Of a DNA stretch of 64,000 bases, positions 1 through 10,259 are shown in pieces. The notes beneath the pieces were generated by a model. The model searched no databases. It was not told the DNA's origin and saw only the letters and a list, made by a program, of their open reading frames with translations. The DNA comes from Glandiceps talaboti (lineage: Eukaryota > Hemichordata > Enteropneusta > Spengelidae). The position numbers and the translations under genes were made by a program. The stretch is taken from NCBI RefSeq assembly GCF_964340395.1, contig NC_135569.1, positions 15,455,519 to 15,519,518 of the forward strand, written 5' to 3'. The number at the start of each line of letters is the position of its first letter. The stretch's first letter is position 1.

Positions 1-3000
1 GGTGATGATGTATATGTAGGACCTGGTGTTAATGGTGGTGATGATGTCATTGTAGGACCTGGTGTAGTTAATGGTGGTGATGATGTCATTGTAGGACCTG
101 GTGTTAATGGTGGTGATGATGTCATTGTAGGACCTGGTGTAGTTAATGGTGGTGATGACGTCATTGTAGGACCTGGTGTAGTTGATGGTGGTGATGACGT
201 CATTGTAGGACCTGGTGTAGTTGATGGTGGTGATGATGTATATGTAGGACCTGGTGTAGTTAATGGTGCTGATGACGTCATTGTAGGACCTGGTGTTAAT
301 GGTGGTGATGATGTCATTGTAGGACCTGGTGTAGTTAATGGTGGTGATGACGTCATTGTAGGACCTGGTGTTGATGGTGGTGATGATATCATTGCAGGAC
401 CTGGTGTAGTTAATGGTGATGATGTCATTGTAGGACCTGGTGTAGTTAATGGTGGTGATGACATCATTGTAGGACCTGGTGTAGTTGATGGTGGTGATGA
501 TGTATATGTAGGACCTGGTGTAGTTGATGGTGGTGATGACGTCATTGTAGGACCTGGTGTAGTTAATGGTGGTGATGATGTCATTGTAGGACCTGGTGTT
601 GATGGTGGTGGTGGCGATGACGTCATTGTAGGACCTGGTGTTGATGGTGGTGGTGGTGGTGATGATGTCATTGTAGGACCTGGTGTAGTTGATGGTGGCG
701 ATGATGTCATTGTAGGACCTGGTGTAGTTGATGGTGGTGATGATGTATATGTAGGACCTGGTGTAGTTGATGGTGGTGATGATGTATATGTAGGACCTGG
801 TGTTGATGGTGGTGATGACGTCATTGTAGGACCTGGTGTTGATGGTGGTGATGATGTCATTGTAGGACCTGGTGTTGATGGTGGTGGTGGTGGTGATGAT
901 GTCATTGTAGGACCTGGTGTTGATGGTGGTGATGACGTCATTGTAGGACCTGGTGTTGATGGTGCTGATGATGTCATTGTAGGACCTGGTGTAGTTAATG
1001 ATGGTGATGACGTCATTGTAGGACCTGGTGTAGTTGATAGTGGTGATGATGTCACTGTAGGACCTGGTGTTAATGGTGGTGATGATGTCATTGTAGGACC
1101 TGGTGTTGATGGTGGTGGTGGTGATGATGTCATTGTAGGACCTGGTGTAGTTAATGGTGATGATGTCATTGTAGGACCTGGTGTAGTTAATGATGGTGAT
1201 GACGTCATTGTAGGACCTGGTGTAGTTGATGGTGGTGATGACATCATTGTAGGACCTGGTGTAGTTAATGGTGGTGATGATGTCATTGTAGGACCTGGTG
1301 TAGTTGATGGCTGTGATGACGTCACTATAGGACCTGGTGTAGTTGATGGTGGTGATGATGTATATGTAGGACCTGGTGTAGTTGATGGTGGTGATGATAT
1401 CATTGTAGGACCTGGTGTAATTAATGGTGGCGATGATGTTACTGTAGGACCTGGTGTAGTTGATGGTGGTGATGATATCATTGCAGGACCTGGTGTAGTT
1501 GATGGTGGTGATGATGTCACTGTAGGACCTGGTGTAGTTAATGGTGGTGATGACGTCATTGTAGGACCTGGTGTAGTTGATGGTGGTGATGATGTATATG
1601 TAGGACTTGGTGTTAATGGTGGCGATGACGTCATTGTAGGACCTGGTGTTGATGGTGGTGGTGGTGATGATGTCATTGTAGGACCTGGTGTTAATGGTGC
1701 TGATGACGGCATTGTAGGACCTGGTGTTAATGGTGCTGATGACGTCATTGTAGGACCTGGTGTTAATGGTGGTGATGATGTCATTGTAGGACCTGGTGTT
1801 GATGGTGGTGGTGGCGATGACGTCATTGTAGGACCTGGTGTTGATGGTGGTGGTGGTGATGATGTCATTGTAGGACCTGGTGTTAATGGTGCTGATGACG
1901 GCATTGTAGGACCTGGTGTTAATGGTGCTGATGACGTCATTGTAGGACCTGGTGTTAATGGTGGTGATGATGTCATTGTAGGACCTGGTGTAGTTAATGG
2001 TGGTGATGATGTCATTGTAGGACCTGGTGTAGTTAATGGTGGTGATGACATCATTGTAGGACCTGGTGTTGATGGTGCTGATGACGTCATTGTAGGACCT
2101 GGTGTTAATGGTGGTGATGATGTCATTGTAGGACCTGGTGTTAATGGTGCTGATGACGTCATTGTAGGACCTGGTGTTAATGGTGGTGATGATGTCATTG
2201 TAGGACCTGGTGTAGTTAATGGTGGTGATGATGTCATTGTAGGACCTGGTGTAGTTGATGGTGGTGATGATGTATATGTAGGACCTGGTGTAGTTGATGG
2301 TGGTGATGATGTATATGTAGGACCTGGTGTAGTTAATGGTGGTGATGACGTCATTGTAGGACCTGGTGTAGTTGATGGTGGTGATGATGTCATTGTAGGA
2401 CCTGGTGTAGTTAATGGTGGTGATGATGTCATTGTAGGACCTGGTGTAGTTGATGGTGGTGATGACGTCATTGTAGGACCTGGTGTAGTTGATGGTGGTG
2501 ATGATGTATATGTAGGACCTGGTGTTAATGGTGGCGATGACGTCATTGTAGGACCTGGTGTAGTTAATGGTGGTGATGACGTCATTGTAGGACCTGGTGT
2601 AGTTGATGGTGGTGATGATGTATATGTAGGACCTGGTGTTAATGGTGGCGATGACGTCATTGTAGGACCTGGTGTTAATGGTGGTGATGATATCATTGCA
2701 GGACCTGGTGTAGTTAATGGTGGTGATGATGTCATTGTAGGACCTGGTGTAGTTGATGGTGGTGATGATGTATATGTAGGACCTGGTGTAGTTGATGGTG
2801 GTGATGACGTCATTGTAGGACCTGGTGTAGTTGATGGTGGTGATGATGTATATGTAGGACCTGGTGTTAATGGTGGCGATGACGTCATTGTAGGACCTGG
2901 TGTTGATGGTGGTGGTGGTGATGATGTCATTGTAGGACCTGGTGTTAATGGTGCTGATGACGGCATTGTAGGACCTGGTGTTAATGGTGCTGATGACGTC

Positions 3001-3316
3001 ATTGTAGGACCTGGTGTTAATGGTGGTGATGATGTCATTGTAGGACCTGGTGTTGATGGTGGTGGTGGCGATGACGTCATTGTAGGACCTGGTGTTGATG
3101 GTGGTGGTGGTGATGATGTCATTGTAGGACCTGGTGTTAATGGTGCTGATGACGGCATTGTAGGACCTGGTGTTAATGGTGCTGATGACGTCATTGTAGG
3201 ACCTGGTGTAGTTAATGGTGGTGATGATGTCATTGTAGGACCTGGTGTTAATGTTGGTGGTGACATCGTTGTAGGACCTGATGTAGTTAATGGTGGTGAT
3301 GACGTCATTGTAGGAC
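1..3316 (-). CDS. Mucin-like PTS tandem-repeat exon (partial, runs off the window)
   Basis: Read on the minus strand, the whole 3.3 kb is open for about 1104 codons in units of 12-13 residues of the form PGPTMTSSPPLT(T). Variants are PPST for PPLT, TYTSS for TMTSS, and extra prolines from CCA expansions. More than 70 percent of residues are Pro, Thr or Ser, the composition of a heavily O-glycosylated mucin domain. I checked every line: no TTA, CTA or TCA falls in the relevant plus-strand triplets. The exon begins after a plausible acceptor (pyrimidine-rich stretch ending tctag, 3317-3320) as GT-CCT-ACA, so intron phase is 1, matching the signal-peptide and pentraxin exons upstream on this strand. 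The opposite-strand frame 1 is also open, ending at TAA 3322-3324 with units like VVNGGDDVIVGPG, so openness alone does not settle the strand. Composition, acceptor and phase favour minus. It could belong to the 4.5-24 kb gene or to a downstream paralogue. Confidence 0.5.
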
Positions 3317-3321
3317 CTAGA
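1..3321. repeat. 36/39-bp minisatellite, about 88 copies
   Basis: The core unit is ggtgatgatgtcattgtagg plus acctggtgt(tagt)taatggt. Copies differ by 3-bp steps only (extra ggt, presence or absence of gta, loss of one ggt), so the frame at position 1 is still in register at 3324. Many copies contain tgacgtca, others tgatgtca or tgatgtata. The array is cut by the left edge of the window. Confidence 0.95.
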
Positions 3322-3340
3322 TAAGATTTAAAAATTGTAC

Positions 3341-3346
3341 TTTATT
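3341..3346 (-). promoter_or_regulatory. Possible poly(A) signal AATAAA
   Basis: An AATAAA on the minus strand lies downstream of the stop codon at 4513 and about 25 bases before the acceptor of the mucin-like exon. It could end transcripts that stop at the 4513 exon, with a 3' UTR made of repeat DNA. The hexamer is common by chance in AT-rich DNA. Confidence 0.2.
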
Positions 3347-3394
3347 AGGTCCCTTTAGAGGAAATTTAAATGCCTGCCACAAACATATACAAAA

Positions 3395-4530
3395 ACAAAG
3401 AAACTCAATAAACCATAACTCAAATAGAATAAAATAAACAAACAAACAAACAAACACAGTATATCACATAGTAAAATACGGTAAATAATACATAAAGTCA
3501 TCAAAGGTAAACTATATGTAATATAGCAATGGACAAAACACAGTATATCACATAGTAAAATACGGTAAATAATACAAAAACGTCATCAAAGGTAAACTAT
3601 TTGAAATATAGCAATGGACAAAACACAGTAAATTACATAGTAAAATACGGTAAATAATACATAAACGTCATCAATGGTAAACTATATGTAATATAGCAAT
3701 GGACAAAACACAGTAAATTACATAGTAAAATACGGTAAATAATACATAAAGTCATCCAAGGTAAACTATTTGTAATATAGCAATGGACAAAACACAGTAA
3801 ATTACATAGTAAAATACGGTAAATAATACATAAAGTCATCCAAGGTAAACTATTTGTAATATAGCAATGGACAAAACACAGTAAATTACATAGTAAAATA
3901 CGGTAAATAGTACATAAACGTCATCAATGGTAAATGACTTTAAATAAAATGTACAGTTCAATTTAGAATGTGAAAAGAAAAGAAAAGAAAAGAAAAAAAA
4001 CAACGTTAAAATTACTCAAGTTGTTCTATTAAAATTTCTGTTTAAAATTGTGATAGCTTGTGGAATAAAAGAGTTAATATAACGGTTAGTGTGAGCAGAC
4101 GATAACATCAGCATATCACTTCTGTCAATTCGTCCATTGTCTATTTCCTGTACTAAGTGGGTATGTCTCGTCTGTCAGTATAGCAGTGCGTAAGATTGTC
4201 TTCAAGTCGCTCGTGGTAGACTGAGTCCACCCGTCCGCTGATTTCTACCGAACACCACCTTGCCTTTCCCCTTCATTTAATCTCTCTTTGTCTCTTGTTT
4301 CGGAATATTCCGACCCAAGCAAATAATAAAGTAAGGCCAAATAAAAATAGTTGTTTGGTTCCGGTTACCCGACCCCATCTAGGTTTTCACTCAGACCCTA
4401 AACTGTTTTCTGTGTATTCGAGAAAAATAATAATAAAATCGCGAAAATCGTGAAGTCTCGCAAGAAATAGTGGGTGCGGAAATTAACATCAACTTAAAAA
4501 GACAACAGAAAACTATTCTCCCAATCGGAA
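3395..4530. mobile_element. Interspersed repeat with internal 84-bp array, copy 1
   Basis: The order is a (caaa)n tract, an 84-bp array, an aaaag-rich tract, then about 550 bases of unique core containing gtgagcagacgataacatca, ggttacccgaccccatcta and gcaagaaatagtgggtgcgg. The same order with clear similarity recurs at 10260-11900, and the end of the core recurs at 21290-21600. This identifies a dispersed element rather than a local duplication. No coding capacity is seen. The internal minisatellite recalls non-autonomous Helentron-type elements, which is an inference only. Confidence 0.65.
3470..3930. repeat. 84-bp tandem array, about 5.5 copies
   Basis: The unit contains agcaatggacaaaacacagt, aaattacatagtaaaatacg and gtaaataatacataa. 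It is the same array as at 10310-11150, inside the other copy of the same element. Confidence 0.9.
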
Positions 4531-4733
4531 AATGCACAGTGACATGTTGATAACTACAGGGCGATTATCAGGTTCCATGTTGTTCAGAACAAAATCAGCT
4601 GTCTTCTCCAGGATGTTCATGGTTTTCTCGGTTAAATCTCTGGCGTTCTCAGGACTTAGAGTTTCGTTTTCCGGTGATGACTTCATTATGGTTAAAGTAC
4701 TCTCCATCACATTATCAACAATCGACACTAGAG
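4513..4733 (-). CDS. Exon 5 of the pentraxin gene: helical GAIN-like segment with stop codon
   Basis: The acceptor is cgttcacag (4734-4742 region). The exon starts with two bases of a split codon (phase 1), giving ALVSIVDNVMESTLTIMK and later NARDLTEKTMNILEKTADF, VLNNMEPDNRPVVINMS, and ends in TAG at 4513-4515. The amphipathic helices followed by a PVVIN-like strand resemble the end of the helical subdomain of GAIN/GPS regions in adhesion receptors and polycystin-1-like proteins. That family call rests on recalled pattern only. Two N-glycosylation sequons are present (NET, NMS). The final residues RLGE and the stop fall where the dispersed repeat of 3395-4530 appears to begin, so the exon may have been cut short by that insertion. 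No GPS motif or transmembrane helices follow. Confidence 0.6.
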
Positions 4734-5004
4734 CTGTGAACGATTTCTTAATTAGCAACTTGCAAGTTTATATTCTTAAACTTTCAAAAAATTTCAAAAC
4801 AATTTTATGTTCTGTAATTGTTATGAGAGTGGATTATTTTACACATTTGGATGTAAGTCAGCCCAAAACAACTACTGATTAGTGATAGTATATAATGTTC
4901 AAACTGATGACAAATTTAAATCCTGCAAAACATATGCATATTAAGATTGAAAACGGAATCACAAGACCTAGTTGTAGATATGGTTAGTTTTAATTAATTA
5001 GGAA

Positions 5005-6470
5005 ATGATATGATGATATGATTTTATTTGGGTAAAAGTTTATACAAGTATATATTAAAATACAAGGATAAAAAATCACCGAGGATAACACATAAAAGTA
5101 TTTTTAAAAACACTTATTTCCAATGTGGTCCTCATAGAGGTATTCAAAACGCCATGGCAATAATGTTACAACAACAAACAAACAAACAAACAAACAAACA
5201 AACAAACAAAATATAAAAAATTTAAATGACAGAGCACAAAAAAATTATAAAATACACAGACTACACCCTCAATTTAAAAAGGAAGGACTAAAAGTTACAA
5301 AATATTATGTTCTTTAACCTCTAATTTGTTCCATAAAAAAGATTTGACATGGTTTTTAAAACTATGTTTTGTATGAGATTGTTTCACTGAGAGTGGGAGA
5401 CTATTCCAAAGACCAATGCCTGTGTAGGTGAATGAACTCTTACCCATACCACTGACTCTTGGAACTACACATGACAGTTCACTCGCTCTTGTTCTATAAC
5501 TGTGCCGATTACGGACCATTTCTATATTGCAATTTAAGTACTCAGGAGCACAATGATTTATGATGTTGAGCATATGATTGAGTTTTAATTGCTCAACCCT
5601 CAATTCTACAGGAAATATGCCTACAAGTTTAAATTGATTATATCCAATGTGTGTTCTAGGAGCAGCACTAAGTATGTATCTTATGATGTTATTTTGCAGA
5701 ACTTGTAGTCTACCCTTCAACTTCTTTGTGAGACCACTGTACCATGATGAACAGGCATAGTCGAAATGACACTGAATCAAAGCCGAGACAAGTAATTTCT
5801 TTGTTTTCAGATTAAAAGATCGAGTATTACGGTATAAAAATTTAAGTTTGTTTGCGCATTTTGATAGCACGCTAGAAGCTATAATCTCACCAGATAAAGA
5901 CTGATCCAATGAAACCCCCAAGTATGACACACTCGCCTTAGATTCAATCTCATTCCCGTTACAACGCACATTTACTTTATTTGTTGTATGCAAACGTTTC
6001 TTGGAGGCAAATAAAATAGACTCAGTTTTACCCAGATGTAAATATAGCTTATTGTCTGTTAACCATTCACTAACGGATGTCAACTCCATACTCAGGGTCT
6101 CCTCTATCTCTGACATATCCTTCCCTGATACCAACAATGCTGAGTCGTCAGCATACAGCATAAGTTTGCACTTAACTGCAGCCTTCATATCATTTACATA
6201 TATCAGAAACAGAAGAGGCCCGAGAATGGAGCCTTGGGGGACCCCACATGCAATTTCTTTAGATCCAGAATGAACACCATGGACATCAACGACTTGTGAC
6301 CTACCAGTTAGATACGATTTGAACCACTTTACTGATAGTTCATTTATCCCTAAATATTTAAGTTTAGTTAATAGTATATCATGATGTACCGTATCGAAGG
6401 CCTTTTGGAGATCTAACAGGAAGGAGTAAAGGCTTTTACTTTTTGTGAAAAATCAATAATCTAGACCATT
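5005..6470 (-). mobile_element. 5'-truncated LINE (CR1/jockey-like non-LTR retrotransposon)
   Basis: The minus strand holds a reverse transcriptase C-terminal half, a 3' UTR with a (TTTG)n tract at 5171-5210, and an AATAAA near 5021-5026 followed by an atcat-rich tail near 5005. Sequence 5' to about 6470 shows no further element homology, as expected of 5' truncation during target-primed insertion. It sits in the intron between the exons at 6752-6842 and 4513-4733 and has the same orientation as the host gene. Confidence 0.85.
5295..6459 (-). pseudogene. Reverse transcriptase fragment of the LINE
   Basis: In one frame from about 6455 downwards come SFLLDLQKAFDTVHHDILL (motif with the first catalytic Asp), GVPQGSILGPLLFLIYVNDM (motif 4), and LMLYADDSALLV (YADD catalytic box). 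These are followed by the thumb and C-terminal region with HFDYACSSWYSGL, GIGLWNSLPLSVK and a stop at 5295. This order is diagnostic for non-LTR LINE ORF2. The N-terminal endonuclease and first fingers motifs are missing. A TGA near 6457, probably with a one-base shift in a T run, marks the broken 5' end. The 297-residue piece from Met 6188 is otherwise intact, suggesting a fairly young but dead copy. Confidence 0.9.
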
Positions 6471-6751
6471 ACTAAGATTTCATATACAATTAGTTGCACT
6501 AATTTATTCATTTCTTTTTTTTATTCGAATTTCTGTAAAGCTTTTTGAAATATGCTATTGGGTATTTCCAATAGTACAGATTTGCTATCGCAGGATGATA
6601 ATAATTAAAACTGTACATCAAGCTATCTGACTACACGAGATGTGGCGATGCATATATTTTATCACATGTTTATTGTCATTAGGGATATTGACACATTACA
6701 AACTAACAACACGAGGTTTCAATCGAATAAATGGTTCTCTTTTCATCTTAC

Positions 6752-6842
6752 CTTGAGCTATCTCTTTGCTCTCTTCCAAAGTTACATTCAATCCTTGGAG
6801 ATTCTCTGTGATATTGTACAAGTCATTCATTTTCTCTTTGAG
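6752..6842 (-). CDS. Exon 4 of the pentraxin gene: N-glycosylated helix
   Basis: The acceptor is taattttcag (6843-6852). The exon starts in phase 0, encodes 30 residues (LKEKMNDLYNITENLQGL, then NVTLEESKEIAQ) plus one base, and ends at donor GTAAGA (phase 1). The preceding exon at 10098-10198 ends in phase 0 and the next, at 4513-4733, begins in phase 1, so the frame is continuous. Two sequons (NIT, NVT) support an extracellular location. The charged heptad-like pattern predicts a helix. Too short for an independent family assignment. Confidence 0.6.
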
Positions 6843-6859
6843 CTGAAAATTACAAAATG

Positions 6860-7870
6860 ACAGAGTTCCGAATTGTTATGTCTTCTGGATAATACATTTT
6901 TTTCATTCGTTCAAAAGTGAAGGAAAAGTTTAGTCAGGCTTTATTTGTTCGCGTAATACACGTGTATTGATTACTGCCATCAACTTACGTAATAACTTTG
7001 CTGGATGATAAAATAGTACCTCAGTAACTTACTGTTTTTTCGATCATGAAATCTTGTAAAAAAATAAAGTTGCACTGCACTTGAAATTTATTCAGGATTT
7101 TCTACACGAGTCTTTTGGGAAACCCTCAGTGATGACATAACGAATACTGTAATCCATATGTCATGACATTTTGTATTTGTTAAGATATATTAATATTCAT
7201 AATTTACTTTATAACATTAACAAAAGGAGTTACTTTTACAAAACAGTGGTAATCCCTGTAAATGTTGGCAAGTTGAGAAAAAATGCTCTTTTAAAAAAAA
7301 ACTCAAAGGGCTGCCAACTGAAAGTTTTTGATTGGTTGGTTGATTGTTGACACCAATATCGATAGCCTATCACTACAGCTTCTCTGGATATGAATTACTA
7401 ACCTACAAATCACGTGTTACTTCTTTGGAACATATATCCATTTTATGGGGTAATATAAGAGGCTGTCAAACTTATAATGAGTCTATTTATTTTTGGTGAT
7501 ATCAAATTCTAGTTCCATTCGCCTGTCTGTTGTGGTGCATAGATGAGAGATCTGTCTAGGCATCAAACTCACGTTTAAAATGAGTGATAAGTTGGCTGAA
7601 GTGAACAGTTGACATGTCCCCAAGTTTTCATATTTACAAATACTACTGGGAGTTCAGTTTATGTCGTCTGCTCCGATCCGAATGTTGTAGTCTACGGTAC
7701 AGTGATAGTGAACTCTGTGAATTGTTTCTCAATAGGACAGAATAGTTTATGGGAAATTATGAAGGGATTTTTGAAAGCAGCCGAGTTGCATGTTTTGTGT
7801 ATCGCGTATTTGTACAAATCATTGCCTACTGAAGTCAAGGTATGCATGGTTCTCGACTCGGTTGGAGTGG
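6860..7870. other. Intron sequence, no confident gene
   Basis: AT-rich DNA within the intron between minus-strand exons 3 and 4. A plus-strand open frame at 7609-7849 (with YVVCSDPNVVVYGTV, then SLWEIMKGFLKAAEL) ends at a GTATGC donor-like site and has an acceptor-like tctcaatag at about 7734. It has no partner exons and is noted only. Confidence 0.4.
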
Positions 7871-7876
7871 AAACAG

Positions 7877-8795
7877 GTGTACGTGTCCTTTCATAAAAAT
7901 GATACTAGTAGAAGAGGTTACACTGACCGACAGGTGTACGTGTCCTGTCATAAAATTGATGCTAGTAAAAGAACTTACACTGACCGACAGGTGTACGTGT
8001 CCTATCATAAAATTGATAATGGTAAAAGAGGTTACACTGACCGACAGGTGTACGTGTCCTATCATAAAATTGATAATGGTAAAAGAACTTACACTGACCG
8101 ACAGGTGTACGTGTCCTATCATAAAATTGATGCTAGTAAAAGAGGTTACACTGACTGACAGGAGTACGTGTCCTATCATAAAATTGATGCTAGTAAAAGA
8201 GGTTACACTGACCGACAGGTGTACGTGTCCTATCATAAAATTGATGCTAGTAAAAGAGGTTACACTGACCGACAGGTGTACGTGTCCTATCATAAAATTG
8301 ATGCTAGTAAAAGAGGTTACACTGACCGACAGGTGTACGTGTCCTATCACAAAATTGATGCCAGTAAAAGAGGTTACACTGACCGACAGGTGTACGTGTC
8401 CTATCATAAAATTGATGCTAGTAAAAGAACTTACACTGACCGACAGGTGTACGTGTCCTATCATAAAATTGATGCTAGTAAAAGAACTTACACTGACCGA
8501 CAGGTGTACGTGTCCTATCATAAAATTGATGCTAGTAAAAGAACTTACACTGACCGACAGGTGTACGTGTCCTATCACAAAATTGATGCCAGTAAAAGAG
8601 GTTACACTGACCGACAGGTGTACGTGTCCTATCATAAAATTGATGCTAGTAAAAGAGGTTACACTGACCGACAGGTGTACGTGTCCTATCATAAAATTGA
8701 TGCTAGTAAAAGAGGTTACACTGATCGATAGGTGTATGTGTCCTGTCATAAAAATGATGCTAGTAAAAGCGCTTACACTGACCGACTTACCATGA
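7877..8795. repeat. 57-bp tandem array, about 16 copies
   Basis: The unit begins gtgtacgtgtcctatcataa and ends gttacactgaccgacag. Variants alternate gaggtt/gaactt and gatgcta/gataatg. Since 57 is a multiple of 3 and the unit has few stops, long repetitive open frames arise on both strands (for example 304 codons on minus). These are by-products of the period. The array lies in an intron of the minus-strand gene. Confidence 0.95.
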
Positions 8796-8799
8796 ATGG

Positions 8800-9856
8800 T
8801 AGCTAGGCTATGTAGCCCACACGAATATAGGGGTACACGAAAATTATGCTAATTAGGTACGGTAATTATAGGTACCCATGTACATGTCCCCTTAGTAAGT
8901 TGGTAACTTGATACATCATCTACGTACCTACGTATCTTAGTTTAAAACTTCATACAGGTGAATGTAACATATTGGAAATAGTTTTCAGATAGTAGGAGGA
9001 GGTTTAGAGTTGGTTCAACCATTTTGAATCTTGGTACTTCTGCATGTCATTTTGGGCTGTATAGCCTGTGCACTCCATTAGGGAGCCAACATTATTTATG
9101 TCGGGGGGGGGGGGGGTTCAGAGGAATTGTTTTGAAAGGCCAGAAAATGTAAGTAAACCCCCCTGCCTGGCTTGAATGTTTTGATTGACCCCACCCCCCC
9201 ATATGTCGAATGTGTAAGCATTTTCATAATGGCTATGTATATGCAATATGCACTGAAAAAATCTACCAGAAAAAACACTGTGTTAATAAATAACTTGCAT
9301 AATCGTGTATATATAGGTGTGTTCTGTGCTTCAGTGTTAGCACAAAATGTAAGCAGCCCCCTTTCACTCCCCAGTTTTTGAGTATCCTCCCTTCTAGCTT
9401 AGCATTTTTGAGTGACCCCTCCCTCAGGTCATCTCCCTTAGGCAAAATAGACATTTGTCTGGGATCTTTTCCTAGGGTAGCAGTCGTTAATTCGATTTGG
9501 AGATTACCAAACCAGAAAGTCTACGAAGTAATTCAATGTCAATCACACTCCATCGAGTCACGAAGCAGGGCGCGAAGCATGCCATATACAAACCATTTCA
9601 AGTAATACCGTGAGCCAAAAAGGTGGTTTAGTCATAAATGTACTTTTCTAATGGGCCGATCAATATACAGATTATCCCTAGAATTAGAAATGATCGCGTA
9701 ACAGATAAAATAAATTGAAACCCAGTCACTGCACGACACATGTACAGAGTTCAGAGGTGATACGTGTCAGGTCAGATGTCTTGAAAGCAGGTGGGGTGGG
9801 CATAAAAGGTTATTCTTATCTTGTTTCCGGGTTTTTTTCAATATACTGGTATAATC
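8800..9856. other. Intron sequence with poly(G)/poly(C) tracts
   Basis: Contains a (G)14-like run near 9102-9116, a C run near 9190-9199 and several ccct-rich stretches. Short open frames on both strands have no splice or homology support. I see no gene. Confidence 0.4.
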
Positions 9857-10012
9857 CAATAGCGATAAACCACCCCCCTGGGAATGGAGTATCAGTCGGT
9901 TTTGACTAGTGAACTCAATATATGCACGCTATCACTCGTGCATATATTTCGTTCACTGATCGCAATCTCAAGGTATACCATCCCCAGGGCCTAGTAGGGT
10001 GTTTTATTGCTT
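9857..10012. mobile_element. Imperfect foldback element
   Basis: Arms of about 75 bases are inverted around 9925-9945. The left arm has aaccacccccctgggaatgg and gtgaactcaatatatgcacg. The right arm, read in reverse, has acaccctactaggccctggg and gtgaacgaaatatatgcacg. The arms match with substitutions and small gaps, as in an old foldback MITE. It lies 86 bases downstream of the minus-strand exon at 10098-10198. Confidence 0.5.
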
Positions 10013-10097
10013 ATATAGTTAGTATGCATGGATGATGTCACTATGGAAACCATATCAGATTAATATGCACTGTTGTTACATATAACTGAGTTCATAC

Positions 10098-10198
10098 CTG
10101 TTCATTTGAGACAGCTTTAGTAGCATTGCCTGGTTCTATAGCCACCAGTTGTGAAAGTACTTCTTTGCTTATATTTTGCTGAGTTACCATTATCGATT
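10098..10198 (-). CDS. Exon 3 of the pentraxin gene: start of GAIN-like helical region
   Basis: The acceptor is a T-rich run ending tttag. The exon opens with two bases of a split codon (phase 1), encodes SIMVTQQNISKEVLSQLVA then IEPGNATKAVSNEQ, and ends in phase 0 at donor GTATGA. The other two frames have stops. Sequons NIS and NAT indicate a secretory-pathway protein. Joined directly to the pentraxin exon (ends TGC-A) it gives Cys-Lys-Ser with no frame break. Joined to the next exon it continues as ...SNEQ-LKEKM. The pattern resembles the N-terminal helices before a GPS in adhesion receptors. The family is inferred; the exon itself is well supported by its splice sites. Confidence 0.6.
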
Positions 10199-10259
10199 CT
10201 AAAAAAATGACATGTATTTAAATATAATCATACCTATGTACAGCAATATCGAACAGATA

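Noticed and set aside
1-3324. Plus-strand frame with VVNGGDDVIVGPG units ending at TAA 3322-3324
   Set aside because: Open throughout, but a Gly/Asp/Val repeat has no start, acceptor or partner exon on plus, whereas the minus PTS reading fits the neighbouring gene.
4532-4882. 116-codon plus frame
   Set aside because: Shadow of the minus-strand exon at 4513-4733.
6001-6273. 90-codon plus frame
   Set aside because: Shadow of the minus-strand LINE reverse transcriptase.
7609-7896. Plus-strand frame with acceptor- and donor-like ends
   Set aside because: No partner exons or recognisable domain; runs into the 57-bp array.
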